Source: Ignavibacteria bacterium (GTDB taxonomy: Bacteria > Bacteroidota > Ignavibacteria > Ignavibacteriales > SURF-24). From it: a stretch of DNA of 64,000 nucleotides. Position 1 is the stretch's first letter. Each line of letters begins with the position of its first letter. Below, in pieces: positions 44,582 to 52,530 of this stretch. The notes beneath the pieces are model-generated. The model made no database searches. It was not told where the DNA came from and saw only the letters and a program-made list of their open reading frames with translations. The position numbers and the translations under genes are program-made. The stretch is from contig JAAXKN010000020.1 of assembly GCA_025612375.1 (NCBI GenBank), positions 1-64,000 on the forward strand, given 5' to 3'.

Positions 44582-45861
44582 AAGAAAATTTTATATGGAC
44601 ACTTTTGGGAAATGTTTTTTATGCATTTACCCAGTGGCTGATACTGCTTATACTGGCCAGGAAAGGAAACCCGGCAATGGTTGGGCAGTTTGCCCTTGCA
44701 ATGGCCTTGACCGCTCCTGTCATTTTGTTCTCAAATCTCAAGCTGCGGGATGTACAGGCAACTGACGTTAGTAATCAATTTGAGTTTAAGCACTATTTTA
44801 CTCTGAGAGCCTGGACGGTGCTGGCGGCTCTCTTGATGGTTGCAGTAATCAGCCTTTGGGGAAATTACCAGACGGATACAGTTTCCATAATACTTATGGT
44901 TGCGTGCATCAAAGGGGTTGAGTCAATTAGCGACATTGTCTACGGGAGACACCAGCAGAAGGAAAATATGAGGCTTATATCATTGTCGCTATTCTTAAGG
45001 GGAGCAATTTCGGCTTTGGCTTTTTATCTGGCAATGAAATTTTCAGGCTCCCTTCTCTGGAGCTGTACGGGGCTATTGCTGGTGAGGCTCGGTGTACTTA
45101 TTCTTTACGACTTCAAAAGCATCGGTATCAAAGCGGAACTACTTAAAGCTGCTGACAAAATTTCTTTTACGGCAAAGTCAATGATGAAGGGGATAAAAGA
45201 CAGAAAAGCATCTGAACTTCTGCGCAGGTCTTTCCCTCTTGGGTTTGCAGCCCTGGCGGTCTCTCTTGTGCCGAATATACCGAACTACGTTTTGGAAAGA
45301 TACCATGGTGAATATGAGCTTGGAGTGTTTTCTTCACTGATGTATCTGCAGGTAATTGGAAACACACTCGTAATGGCTTTAGGGCAGGCTGCAAGCCCCA
45401 GGCTTTCCAGGTTATTTGACCGTGGGAATACATTTCAGTTTACCGGGTTTTTTATACGGCTTCTCTCGGGAGCGGCTGCTTTGGGGATTCTGGGTATTGC
45501 GGCTGCCGGATTATTTGGAGAAAGTATACTTGATCTGCTGCTTGGTAAAATATACACCTCACATAATGACTTGTTTATTCTTGTTATGATCTCAGGCGGA
45601 ATATCTTACGTCGTTTCATTTACAAGCTTTGCACTGTTATCAATAAAAAGATACCAGGCCCAGCTATGGATAAATATTACCGTTTTGGTTTTTTCAATCA
45701 TAATAAGTTTTGCGCTGATAAGCCAAAGGGGAGCCTTGGGTGCTGCATACAGCCTCATCTTTACAATGCTCATGCAGGCAATTCTCAATATGTCGGTTGT
45801 GTTTTACGAAATTTACAAAGAGCATAACATTAGGCTGATAAGAAATGGAATACGTTTATAA
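44554..45861 (+). CDS. Wzx-type oligosaccharide flippase (MOP superfamily)
   Basis: 435 residues with about 12 helices. N-terminal LLGNVFYAFTQWLILLILAR and GNPAMVGQFALAMALTAPV are typical of Wzx/RfbX flippases. The later blocks (RSFPLGFAALAVSLVPNIP, LLGKIYTSHNDLFIL) also fit. Flips undecaprenyl-diphosphate-linked repeat units across the inner membrane. The start codon is within the epimerase gene, consistent with an operon. Overlaps the next polymerase gene by 17 bases. Confidence 0.88.
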   Translation: MVLEKSFTLKENFIWTLLGNVFYAFTQWLILLILARKGNPAMVGQFALAMALTAPVILFSNLKLRDVQATDVSNQFEFKHYFTLRAWTVLAALLMVAVISLWGNYQTDTVSIILMVACIKGVESISDIVYGRHQQKENMRLISLSLFLRGAISALAFYLAMKFSGSLLWSCTGLLLVRLGVLILYDFKSIGIKAELLKAADKISFTAKSMMKGIKDRKASELLRRSFPLGFAALAVSLVPNIPNYVLERYHGEYELGVFSSLMYLQVIGNTLVMALGQAASPRLSRLFDRGNTFQFTGFFIRLLSGAAALGILGIAAAGLFGESILDLLLGKIYTSHNDLFILVMISGGISYVVSFTSFALLSIKRYQAQLWINITVLVFSIIISFALISQRGALGAAYSLIFTMLMQAILNMSVVFYEIYKEHNIRLIRNGIRL

Positions 45862-47293
45862 CAGCATTAAGAGCGGCATAAAAAAAGATAAATATACCAA
45901 CTATTCAGTCAGCCTTGCTGCAGTGTATGTTATTATACTGTCGGCTTTGGTGCTGGACAGGAGGTTCGACCACTGGTTTTTAATACCGGTGGGGCTTGCA
46001 GGCATCCTTTCCGGAGCTGATGCGGTCAAATGGTTCCGGCAGAAGGATTCCATTTTTGACGTGGAAGGCATAGTTGGAATTATAGGATTTCATTTCTTTT
46101 TCCTGGCGCCCATGATGCATGTTTACTTTGATTACTGGATGAAGACAATCGACAGGCCGCAGGACTGGCGCGACTGGCTTGGGGGTATGGCTATAGTTAA
46201 TTCTGTAGGGCTGATGTTTTACGGGTATGCAAAGGACAGGGTGCAGAGGAGGTTTTCTCATTCAAAAAGTTTCTGGGCCCTTAATGCCGGAGTGTTCCAT
46301 CCGCTGGCGGCCTCACTGCTTATAATCAGCTTTGGGCTGCAGGTGTGGGTTTTTATCAGACAGGGAGGCCTCCTGGGTTATATAATGGCATTCTCTAAAA
46401 ATGAAGGGGCATTTGAAGGGATGGGATGGATCTTTATGATCTCCGAGAGTTTCCCGATCCTGTTTTTGCTTTATGTGGTATTTCTTCTAAAAGAAAGAAA
46501 GATCAGCAGCTCATGGATAATAGTCATTCTGATGTGCGTCTTTTTTGCCCTCAAGATGATCTTCGGGGGCCTCAGGGGAAGCAGGAGCAATACCATCTGG
46601 GGCTTGTTCTGGGCAATAGGGATAATTGACCTCTGGTTAAAGAAAGTGTCCAAAAGAGCGATCCTGATCTTTGCATTATTTATCCTTGCCTTCATGTACA
46701 TTTATGGGTTTTACAAACAGGGGGGAATAGAGGCCGCAGGAATTTTAAGGGAGGATAAAAGCCGTTCCCGCTTTGAGCAGACGTATAACAGGTCGTTTGA
46801 AGCTGTACTGCTGGGTGACTTTGCAAGAAGCGATGTTCAGGCGTACCTGCTTTACCGGCTGAGTAAAAACAGTACCGGTTATGAATACGCCTATGGAAGG
46901 ACGTATCTAGGCGCCCTTTCCTTAATAGTTCCCAAGGGCATCTGGAAAGACAGGCCGCTTACAAAAGTAAAAGAGGGGGAGGAAATTCAGGGAGGTATCG
47001 GAGCCAGCCGAATATACGGCCTTGCCGGTGAGGCAATGCTGAACTTTGGTCCTTTTGCAGCAGTGTTCTTCTTCGTGATATTCGGCTTTGCTGTAGGGCT
47101 TATTAAACGTTTTGCAGATTTTCTGGAATACAAGGACGCCAGGGTGATCCTGATACCGTTTTTGATAAACCTGGCGTTTTTAGCCCTGGGCTCCGACTCT
47201 GATAATATTGTATTCTTCCTGATAAAACAGGGCTTCCTGCCCTTTATGCTGATATATCTCTCATCACGCAAATACTTATTTCAATTAAACTGA
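45845..47293 (+). CDS. O-antigen/capsule polymerase (Wzy-like)
   Basis: 482 residues with about 11 or 12 helices and poor overall conservation, as usual for Wzy. A GLRGSRSNTIWG motif after a helix and a periplasmic loop of about 100 residues (about 295-390, EDKSRSRFEQTYNRSFE) are consistent with the repeat-unit polymerase family that has R-G-S at the head of a loop. Position between Wzx and GT4 in a Wzc-headed operon supports it. A ligase (WaaL-like) role cannot be excluded by sequence alone. Confidence 0.8.
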   Translation: MEYVYNSIKSGIKKDKYTNYSVSLAAVYVIILSALVLDRRFDHWFLIPVGLAGILSGADAVKWFRQKDSIFDVEGIVGIIGFHFFFLAPMMHVYFDYWMKTIDRPQDWRDWLGGMAIVNSVGLMFYGYAKDRVQRRFSHSKSFWALNAGVFHPLAASLLIISFGLQVWVFIRQGGLLGYIMAFSKNEGAFEGMGWIFMISESFPILFLLYVVFLLKERKISSSWIIVILMCVFFALKMIFGGLRGSRSNTIWGLFWAIGIIDLWLKKVSKRAILIFALFILAFMYIYGFYKQGGIEAAGILREDKSRSRFEQTYNRSFEAVLLGDFARSDVQAYLLYRLSKNSTGYEYAYGRTYLGALSLIVPKGIWKDRPLTKVKEGEEIQGGIGASRIYGLAGEAMLNFGPFAAVFFFVIFGFAVGLIKRFADFLEYKDARVILIPFLINLAFLALGSDSDNIVFFLIKQGFLPFMLIYLSSRKYLFQLN

Positions 47294-47302
47294 AAAAAGA
47301 AT

Positions 47303-48553
47303 ATGGAACTGGTATTTATTACAGAGGCAAGGTTTATTAAAGACTCAGACGGGAGAATATTTTCCACCGACGGCACTTTCTCAAAAGAGTTATGGGCGAG
47401 GTATCTAAGAAGCTTCAGCCACGTATATGTTATTGCACGCGTAGGCAGAAACGCAGAAACTAAAATGGAGGAAAACTTCAGGGCGGATTCATCTCAAGTG
47501 TCTTTTATTGAGGTGCCTTACTACACCGGGCTTAAAGGCTGCTTAAAGAACTACATAGAAATAAAAAAAATAATAAAAGGCAGCATCCTAAAAGGCAGGG
47601 CGTATATCTGCAGAATACCGGGCATTCTGGGTACAATTGCAGCGGGTGAGCTAAGGAAAAAAGGCCTGCCTTATGGAACAGAAGCAGCAGGTGATCCGTA
47701 TGAAGTCTTTGCCCCCGGAGCTGTTAAGAGCCCCCTGCGCCCGATTTTCAGGATTATTATGACGCGCCAGATGAAAAATATTGTCCTGAATTCATCTGCT
47801 GTTTTGTATGTAACCAGAAAGGCATTGCAGAACCGGTATCCTGCAAAGCCGGGAACGTTTACTGTCAGCGCCTCAAATGTAATGCTGAAGGAAGAAAACA
47901 TACTGAAAACTCCCGTAACGTTTAAACGGAAAGGCGAATTCAACATAATTTCCATCGGTTCGCTTGAGCAGATGTATAAGGCGCCCGACGTTACGCTTAA
48001 GGCTATTCAGCTGCTGAACCAAAACCAGTTCCCATGCAGGCTGACCTGGATAGGGGAGGGAAAATACAAGCAGGATATGATACTTCTTTCCAAAGAGCTG
48101 GGAATTGAAGACAGGGTATTATTTACAGGAAGTGTTCCCCCGGGCGAGGGCGTAAGAAGATATCTGGATACTTCAGATATTTTTGTCCTGGCATCCAGAA
48201 CCGAGGGGCTGCCAAGGGCCATGATTGAGGCAATGGGAAGAGGACTTCCGTGTATAGGTACAAATGCCGGAGGAATACCGGAACTTCTTGAAGAGGAAGC
48301 AATTGTTCCTAAAAATAATCCGGAAGCTTTGTTTGAAAGAATTAAACGCCTGATTGAGAACCCTGAAATGGCTGAAGGTCAGGCTAATAGAAATTTATCG
48401 GAAGCACGCACCTACATTTCAGAACTGCTTGATATAAAAAGAAGAAGTTTTTATGAAACATTAAAAGCAACCGTTCAAAGGGGAAGCGAACCATGCCAAA
48501 ACAGAAGATCTGCTTTATTGTCTCAACCGCCTTTACCGCGCATGCATTTTTAG
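47303..48553 (+). CDS. Family 4 glycosyltransferase
   Basis: 416 residues with GT-B architecture. N-terminal MELVFITEARFIKD and the C-terminal nucleotide-sugar block ADTSDIFVLASRTEGLPRAMIEAMGRGLPCIGTNAGGIPELL (E...E retaining motif) define GT4. Also SIGSLEQMYKAPDVTLKAI and LTWIGEGKYKQDM. Retaining enzyme that adds one sugar of the repeat unit on the cytosolic side. Specificity not inferable. Its end overlaps the next gene by 61 bases in another frame, an unusually long overlap. Confidence 0.88.
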   Translation: MELVFITEARFIKDSDGRIFSTDGTFSKELWARYLRSFSHVYVIARVGRNAETKMEENFRADSSQVSFIEVPYYTGLKGCLKNYIEIKKIIKGSILKGRAYICRIPGILGTIAAGELRKKGLPYGTEAAGDPYEVFAPGAVKSPLRPIFRIIMTRQMKNIVLNSSAVLYVTRKALQNRYPAKPGTFTVSASNVMLKEENILKTPVTFKRKGEFNIISIGSLEQMYKAPDVTLKAIQLLNQNQFPCRLTWIGEGKYKQDMILLSKELGIEDRVLFTGSVPPGEGVRRYLDTSDIFVLASRTEGLPRAMIEAMGRGLPCIGTNAGGIPELLEEEAIVPKNNPEALFERIKRLIENPEMAEGQANRNLSEARTYISELLDIKRRSFYETLKATVQRGSEPCQNRRSALLSQPPLPRMHF

Positions 48554-50307
48554 CCGGGCACATTGAAGCCCTGTCTGAAGAGCATGAGGTTTATCTGGCG
48601 GGAAATTTTTCTGAAGAAGACATGCCTGTACTAAGCAGGCTTAAGATTGCAGGATATATGAGTATCCCGGTTCACAGAAAGATTAAGCCTGTTCAGGACG
48701 TAAGAGCCGTCATTAAGCTGGCAAAATATTTCAGGCAGATGAAATTTTCTGCCATTCATTCAGTTACGCCTAAGGCAGGACTGGCCGCAGCGGCCGCGGG
48801 GAGGCTTGCAGGTGTGCCTAACAGAATACATATCTTTACCGGGCAGGTATGGCATACAAAAAAAGGGATCTTCAGGTTTATCCTTAAAACAATTGACAGG
48901 CTTATTGCAGCTTTATCGACAAACATACTGGTCGACGGCAGTTCGCAGAGAGAGTTTCTGGCAAGTGAAAAGGTAATAAAAAAAGAAAACTCCCTTGTCT
49001 TCGGGAAAGGTTCCATAAGCGGCGTTGACTTAAGGGCTTTCAGACCTAAGGAAAACCTGAGAAGTGAAATAAGAAAAAGCATGAGTATTCCTGAAGAAAA
49101 AATTGTATTCCTTTTCCTTGGGCGGCTGAACAGGGACAAAGGAATTCCGGAACTAATTGAGGCATTCAGGAGGCTCAAGGAAAAAGATCCACGTGTGTTT
49201 TTATTGCTGGCCGGCTATGATGAGGAAGATCTTGCAGCACTCGCACGTGAAAGACTTTCACCTGGCGACTTTTACTTTTACGGCCCGACTGCAAAACCCC
49301 AGGAGCTTTACCAGGCCTGCGACATATTCTGCCTGCCCAGCCACAGGGAGGGATTTGGAAGCAGTGTGATTGAGGCCTCCGCGTGTGCAAAGGCTGTAAT
49401 TGCAAGTGATACCTACGGGCTCATGGATGCAATGATAGATAATGCGACAGGCCTGAGGCACAAAGCCGGGGACGCAGAATCCCTGTTCCGGAAGATGAAG
49501 CAGCTTTCTGAAGATGATGAACTCAGAATCAGGCTGGGTGAAAAAGGAGAGAAATATGTAAGAGAAAACTTTTCTTCGGAAATAATAACGGGTTACTGGA
49601 AGAGCTTCTATGGGGAATTATTAAAAAGTGAAGTATCCTTTAAGAATTACAGGAGTGCTTACCGGAGGCTGATAAAGCCCGCGGCAGATTTTATATTCTC
49701 TCTTTTGCTCATGGCTTTAATGCTGCCGGTATTTGCTGTAACCATTCTGCTGCTTCTGATATTCAATGAAGGGAAGGTATTCTTTTTACAGACTCGTCCG
49801 GGCTTAAATGGAAGCCCTTTCAGAATAATAAAGTTCAGGACGATGAACGAAAGGAAAGATGAAAAGGGGGATCTTCTGCCGGATGAAAAGCGGCTTATTC
49901 CGGTTGGGAAAATGATAAGAAAGCTTTCAATTGATGAAATACCCCAGCTGTTTAATGTAATAAAAGGCGACATGTCGCTAATAGGTCCAAGACCTTTACT
50001 GCCGGAATACTTGCCATTGTACAGTTCGTCTCAAAAGAGGCGGCATGAAGTAAAGCCGGGGATAACCGGGTGGGCGCAGGTAAACGGAAGAAATCAGGTC
50101 AGCTGGGAGAAAAAATTCAATATGGATATTTATTACGTGGATAACATCAATTTTTCCCTGGATCTGAAAATAGCAGTGCTGACAATAATAAAAATTATTA
50201 AAAGAGAGGGAGTCAGTTCAGCTACTTCACAAACGATGGAAAAATTTTCCGGGAGCGGATTGTTAAAGGTTTCGGCCGGGGCACAGGAGATTAAAATCTG
50301 CAGTTAA
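48493..50307 (+). CDS. Fusion of GT4 glycosyltransferase and PglC-type phosphoglycosyl transferase
   Basis: 604-residue bifunctional protein. Residues 1 to about 380: GT4 fold (FIVSTAFTAHAFLAGHIEAL, FLGRLNRDKGIPELIEAF, FCLPSHREGFGSSVIEASAC). Residues about 390-590: bacterial sugar transferase with re-entrant membrane helix (KPAADFIFSLLLMALMLP), FRTMN, catalytic dyad D481-E482 in SIDEIPQLFNVIKGDMSL, IGPRPLLPEYL and KPGITGWAQVNGRN. The second domain would load a sugar phosphate onto undecaprenyl phosphate (first membrane step); the first would add the next sugar. In Campylobacter these are separate PglC and PglA. Start ATG 48493 behind AAGGGGAA. Next gene 38 bases on. Confidence 0.9.
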   Translation: MPKQKICFIVSTAFTAHAFLAGHIEALSEEHEVYLAGNFSEEDMPVLSRLKIAGYMSIPVHRKIKPVQDVRAVIKLAKYFRQMKFSAIHSVTPKAGLAAAAAGRLAGVPNRIHIFTGQVWHTKKGIFRFILKTIDRLIAALSTNILVDGSSQREFLASEKVIKKENSLVFGKGSISGVDLRAFRPKENLRSEIRKSMSIPEEKIVFLFLGRLNRDKGIPELIEAFRRLKEKDPRVFLLLAGYDEEDLAALARERLSPGDFYFYGPTAKPQELYQACDIFCLPSHREGFGSSVIEASACAKAVIASDTYGLMDAMIDNATGLRHKAGDAESLFRKMKQLSEDDELRIRLGEKGEKYVRENFSSEIITGYWKSFYGELLKSEVSFKNYRSAYRRLIKPAADFIFSLLLMALMLPVFAVTILLLLIFNEGKVFFLQTRPGLNGSPFRIIKFRTMNERKDEKGDLLPDEKRLIPVGKMIRKLSIDEIPQLFNVIKGDMSLIGPRPLLPEYLPLYSSSQKRRHEVKPGITGWAQVNGRNQVSWEKKFNMDIYYVDNINFSLDLKIAVLTIIKIIKREGVSSATSQTMEKFSGSGLLKVSAGAQEIKICS

Positions 50308-50345
50308 ATTTATCAAAAGACATTCTCTATAAATAAGGAGGGAAG

Positions 50346-50996
50346 ATGAGACCGATAGCAGTTTTTGGAGGCGGGGGCTTCGGCAAGGAAGTCCAGGCAT
50401 GGATTCAGCAGATAGGGGGATGGGAGTTTATCGGTTTTTTTGATGATAATAAGCCTGTAAATTCTCTGGTAAATGATGCTCCTGTTCTTGGGGGGCTTGA
50501 AGAATTAAATTGTTTTCAGTATGAGCTGGATGTGGTTTTTGCAATAGGGGATCCGGTAATTAAAAAAAGGATAATTGAGAGTCTGACAAACAAGAAAATT
50601 AAGTTCCCCGTTTTAATACACCCGTCGGCTGTCATCGGGAACCCGAAATATGTAGAGATCGGGGCCGGAACAATTATTGCCCCGAATACAGTTGTTACAA
50701 CAAACATTGTAATTGGAAAGCATGTAGCCCTGAATTATTCATGCACCGTGGGGCATGACACGGCAATAAAAGATTATTCTGCCTTTATGCCCTGCGTAAG
50801 CATCTCGGGTGAGGTTGAAATCGGGGAATGTGTTTATGTCGGCACAGGGGCAAGAGTTATCAACAGAAAAAATATCGGTGATAATACAGTTGTGGGTGCG
50901 GGGGCTGTTGTGACAAAGTCCCTGCCTGAATACTGTACTGCAGTCGGTGTGCCAGCAAGGCCAATTAAATATCACCGTATGAAAAAAGCGGGCTAG
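50346..50996 (+). CDS. PglD-type sugar N-acetyltransferase
   Basis: 216 residues. An N-terminal nucleotide-binding part (AVFGGGGFGKEVQAWI, then FIGFFDDN) is followed by a left-handed beta-helix of hexapeptide repeats (about 95-205: VEIGAGTIIAPNTVV, NYSCTVGHDTAI, VYVGTGARVINRKNIG). The catalytic histidine is likely in VGHDTA. Family members acetylate UDP-4-amino-sugars, as PglD does to make UDP-di-N-acetylbacillosamine. Very strong AAGGAGGGAAG site. Last gene of the forward operon. A tandem repeat starts 18 bases after its stop. Confidence 0.9.
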   Translation: MRPIAVFGGGGFGKEVQAWIQQIGGWEFIGFFDDNKPVNSLVNDAPVLGGLEELNCFQYELDVVFAIGDPVIKKRIIESLTNKKIKFPVLIHPSAVIGNPKYVEIGAGTIIAPNTVVTTNIVIGKHVALNYSCTVGHDTAIKDYSAFMPCVSISGEVEIGECVYVGTGARVINRKNIGDNTVVGAGAVVTKSLPEYCTAVGVPARPIKYHRMKKAG

Positions 50997-51013
50997 AGCT
51001 GCAGCTGAAAAAT

Positions 51014-51075
51014 CAGACGCTGAGATTCAGGCGCTGAGATTCAGACGCTGAGATTCAGACGCTGAGATTCAGACG
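51014..51075. repeat. Four-and-a-half copies of a 14-bp tandem repeat
   Basis: Unit CAGACGCTGAGATT repeats from 51014 to 51069 (four copies, one base change in copy 2) with a partial fifth copy CAGACG at 51070-51075. It sits between the converging polysaccharide genes, downstream of pglD. No coding role. The same 14-bp period is seen upstream of the epimerase at 43460 with unrelated sequence. Confidence 0.85.
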
Positions 51076-51203
51076 AGGATAATGGCCGGCGGTATTAGTA
51101 CCTGCTTATGAATATATTATTTGAGGGATATGTAAAGGGAAAAAGTGATTATGTGACGGTGCAAAGAAAAGATGACGGGAAAATGCCGCCGGAAAAATTA
51201 TTC

Positions 51204-51240
51204 AAAAAATAAAAGGTGTGCAGCATATCTGCCGCACACC
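51204..51240 (-). terminator. Minus-strand terminator after the aminotransferase gene
   Basis: GGTGTGC (51215-51221) pairs perfectly with GCACACC (51234-51240), and read on the minus strand the hairpin is followed by TTTTATTTTTT (51204-51214). It lies about 50 bases past the stop of the gene at 51293. Confidence 0.65.
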
Positions 51241-51292
51241 AGGAAAATGAGATTATTTTAGGCAAAGGTTAATTGGTTAAGGCAATGAACAA

Positions 51293-52450
51293 TCAGGCCG
51301 CAAAGGACTTTGTTCCTGCCTTTTCAAAGCATTTAATTATTGTACCTGTTACACGCTCTAGCTCCTCCTCAGTCATGCCTGATCCTGAAGGAAGGCAGAG
51401 TCCCCGTTCAAAAAGACCATCAGATATCCCGCATCCGTAATAGGGGAAACCGCTGAATACGGGCTGAAGGTGCATGGGCTTCCACAGGGGGCGCGATTCA
51501 ATATTTTCAGCTTCAAGTGCAAGCCTCAGATCTTCTCTTGTAAGGCCCCCGCTTTGCCTTGGATCAATTGTAATGCAGGTGAGCCAGCGGTTGGAACGGG
51601 CATCCTGCAGTTCTTCCTGAAATCCTATTCCCGGGAGCTTATCAAGGCTGTTCCTGTAATAGGAATAATTAGCTCTTCTCTGTGCTATCCTTTTATCAAG
51701 CACCCTCATCTGCCCCCGTCCTATACCTGCGCTGATGTTGCTCATCCTGTAGTTGTATCCGGTCTGTGAGTGCTGGTAGTGCGGGGCGAGGTCCCGGGCC
51801 TGGGCCGAGAGAAAGCGGGCTTTTTCTACGTATTCCTTATTATTGGAAAGGAGTGCCCCGCCTCCTGAAGTGGTAATGATTTTGTTCCCGTTAAAGGAAA
51901 TGACGCCCATATCACCGAAAGTGGCAAGGTGCCTGTCTTTATAAAATGAACCCAGTGCCTCGGCGGCATCTTCTATTACCGGGATATCATAGTGCATGGA
52001 TATCTGCATTATGCTCTCCATCTCAGAAGGGTTTCCGTAAAGATGGACCAGAATTATGGCTTTAGGTTTTTTACCATTTCTTAGCCTCTCTTTTATTGCT
52101 CTTTCCAGCATTAGAGGACTCATATTCCAAGATTCTTCCTCACTGTCCACAAAGACCGGTACCGCGTTCTGATAAATAACCGGATTTGCTGAGGCGGCAA
52201 AAGTAAAGCTTGAGCAGAGCACCTCGTCGCCATGTTTTATTCCAAGCGTTACAAGTGCCATATGGATTGCAGCCGTGCCCGAATTAAGGGCCACCGAATG
52301 CCGTGCACCGGTATAGCCTGAGAGGTCACGTTCAAAGCCGTCGACATTTGGACCAAGCGGCGCAATCCAGTTGGATGAAAATGCATCATTTATAAATGAA
52401 ATTTCCTCTCCTCCCATGTGCGGCGGTGAAAGCCAAATTTTACTTTTCAT
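51293..52450 (-). CDS. PglE-type UDP-4-keto-sugar aminotransferase (DegT/DnrJ/EryC1)
   Basis: 385-residue PLP enzyme. Conserved opening LSPPHMGGEEISFI, ALNSGTAAIHMAL, EDAAEALGSF with the PLP-contacting D161, and FNGNKIITTSGGGAL with Schiff-base Lys190. Start ATG behind AAGGAG. The closest functional match is PglE of Campylobacter, which adds an amino group to UDP-4-keto-6-deoxy-GlcNAc; the DegT family also covers many other amino-sugar enzymes, so the exact product rests on its pairing with pglF and pglD here. Confidence 0.9.
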   Translation of the reverse strand: MKSKIWLSPPHMGGEEISFINDAFSSNWIAPLGPNVDGFERDLSGYTGARHSVALNSGTAAIHMALVTLGIKHGDEVLCSSFTFAASANPVIYQNAVPVFVDSEEESWNMSPLMLERAIKERLRNGKKPKAIILVHLYGNPSEMESIMQISMHYDIPVIEDAAEALGSFYKDRHLATFGDMGVISFNGNKIITTSGGGALLSNNKEYVEKARFLSAQARDLAPHYQHSQTGYNYRMSNISAGIGRGQMRVLDKRIAQRRANYSYYRNSLDKLPGIGFQEELQDARSNRWLTCITIDPRQSGGLTREDLRLALEAENIESRPLWKPMHLQPVFSGFPYYGCGISDGLFERGLCLPSGSGMTEEELERVTGTIIKCFEKAGTKSFAA

Positions 52451-52530
52451 TTATGCAGTGCTCCTTTTCCATTAAATTTCTTTTTGTATTGTGGATTAAC
52501 TTTCTTAAAAAAGCTATGAGCCGTAAGCGC

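Noticed and set aside
51108-51212. 34-codon plus-strand frame (MNILFEGYVKGKSDY...) between the converging polysaccharide genes
   Set aside because: No ribosome site, no homology, and it runs into the minus-strand terminator T-run. Left as unproven.
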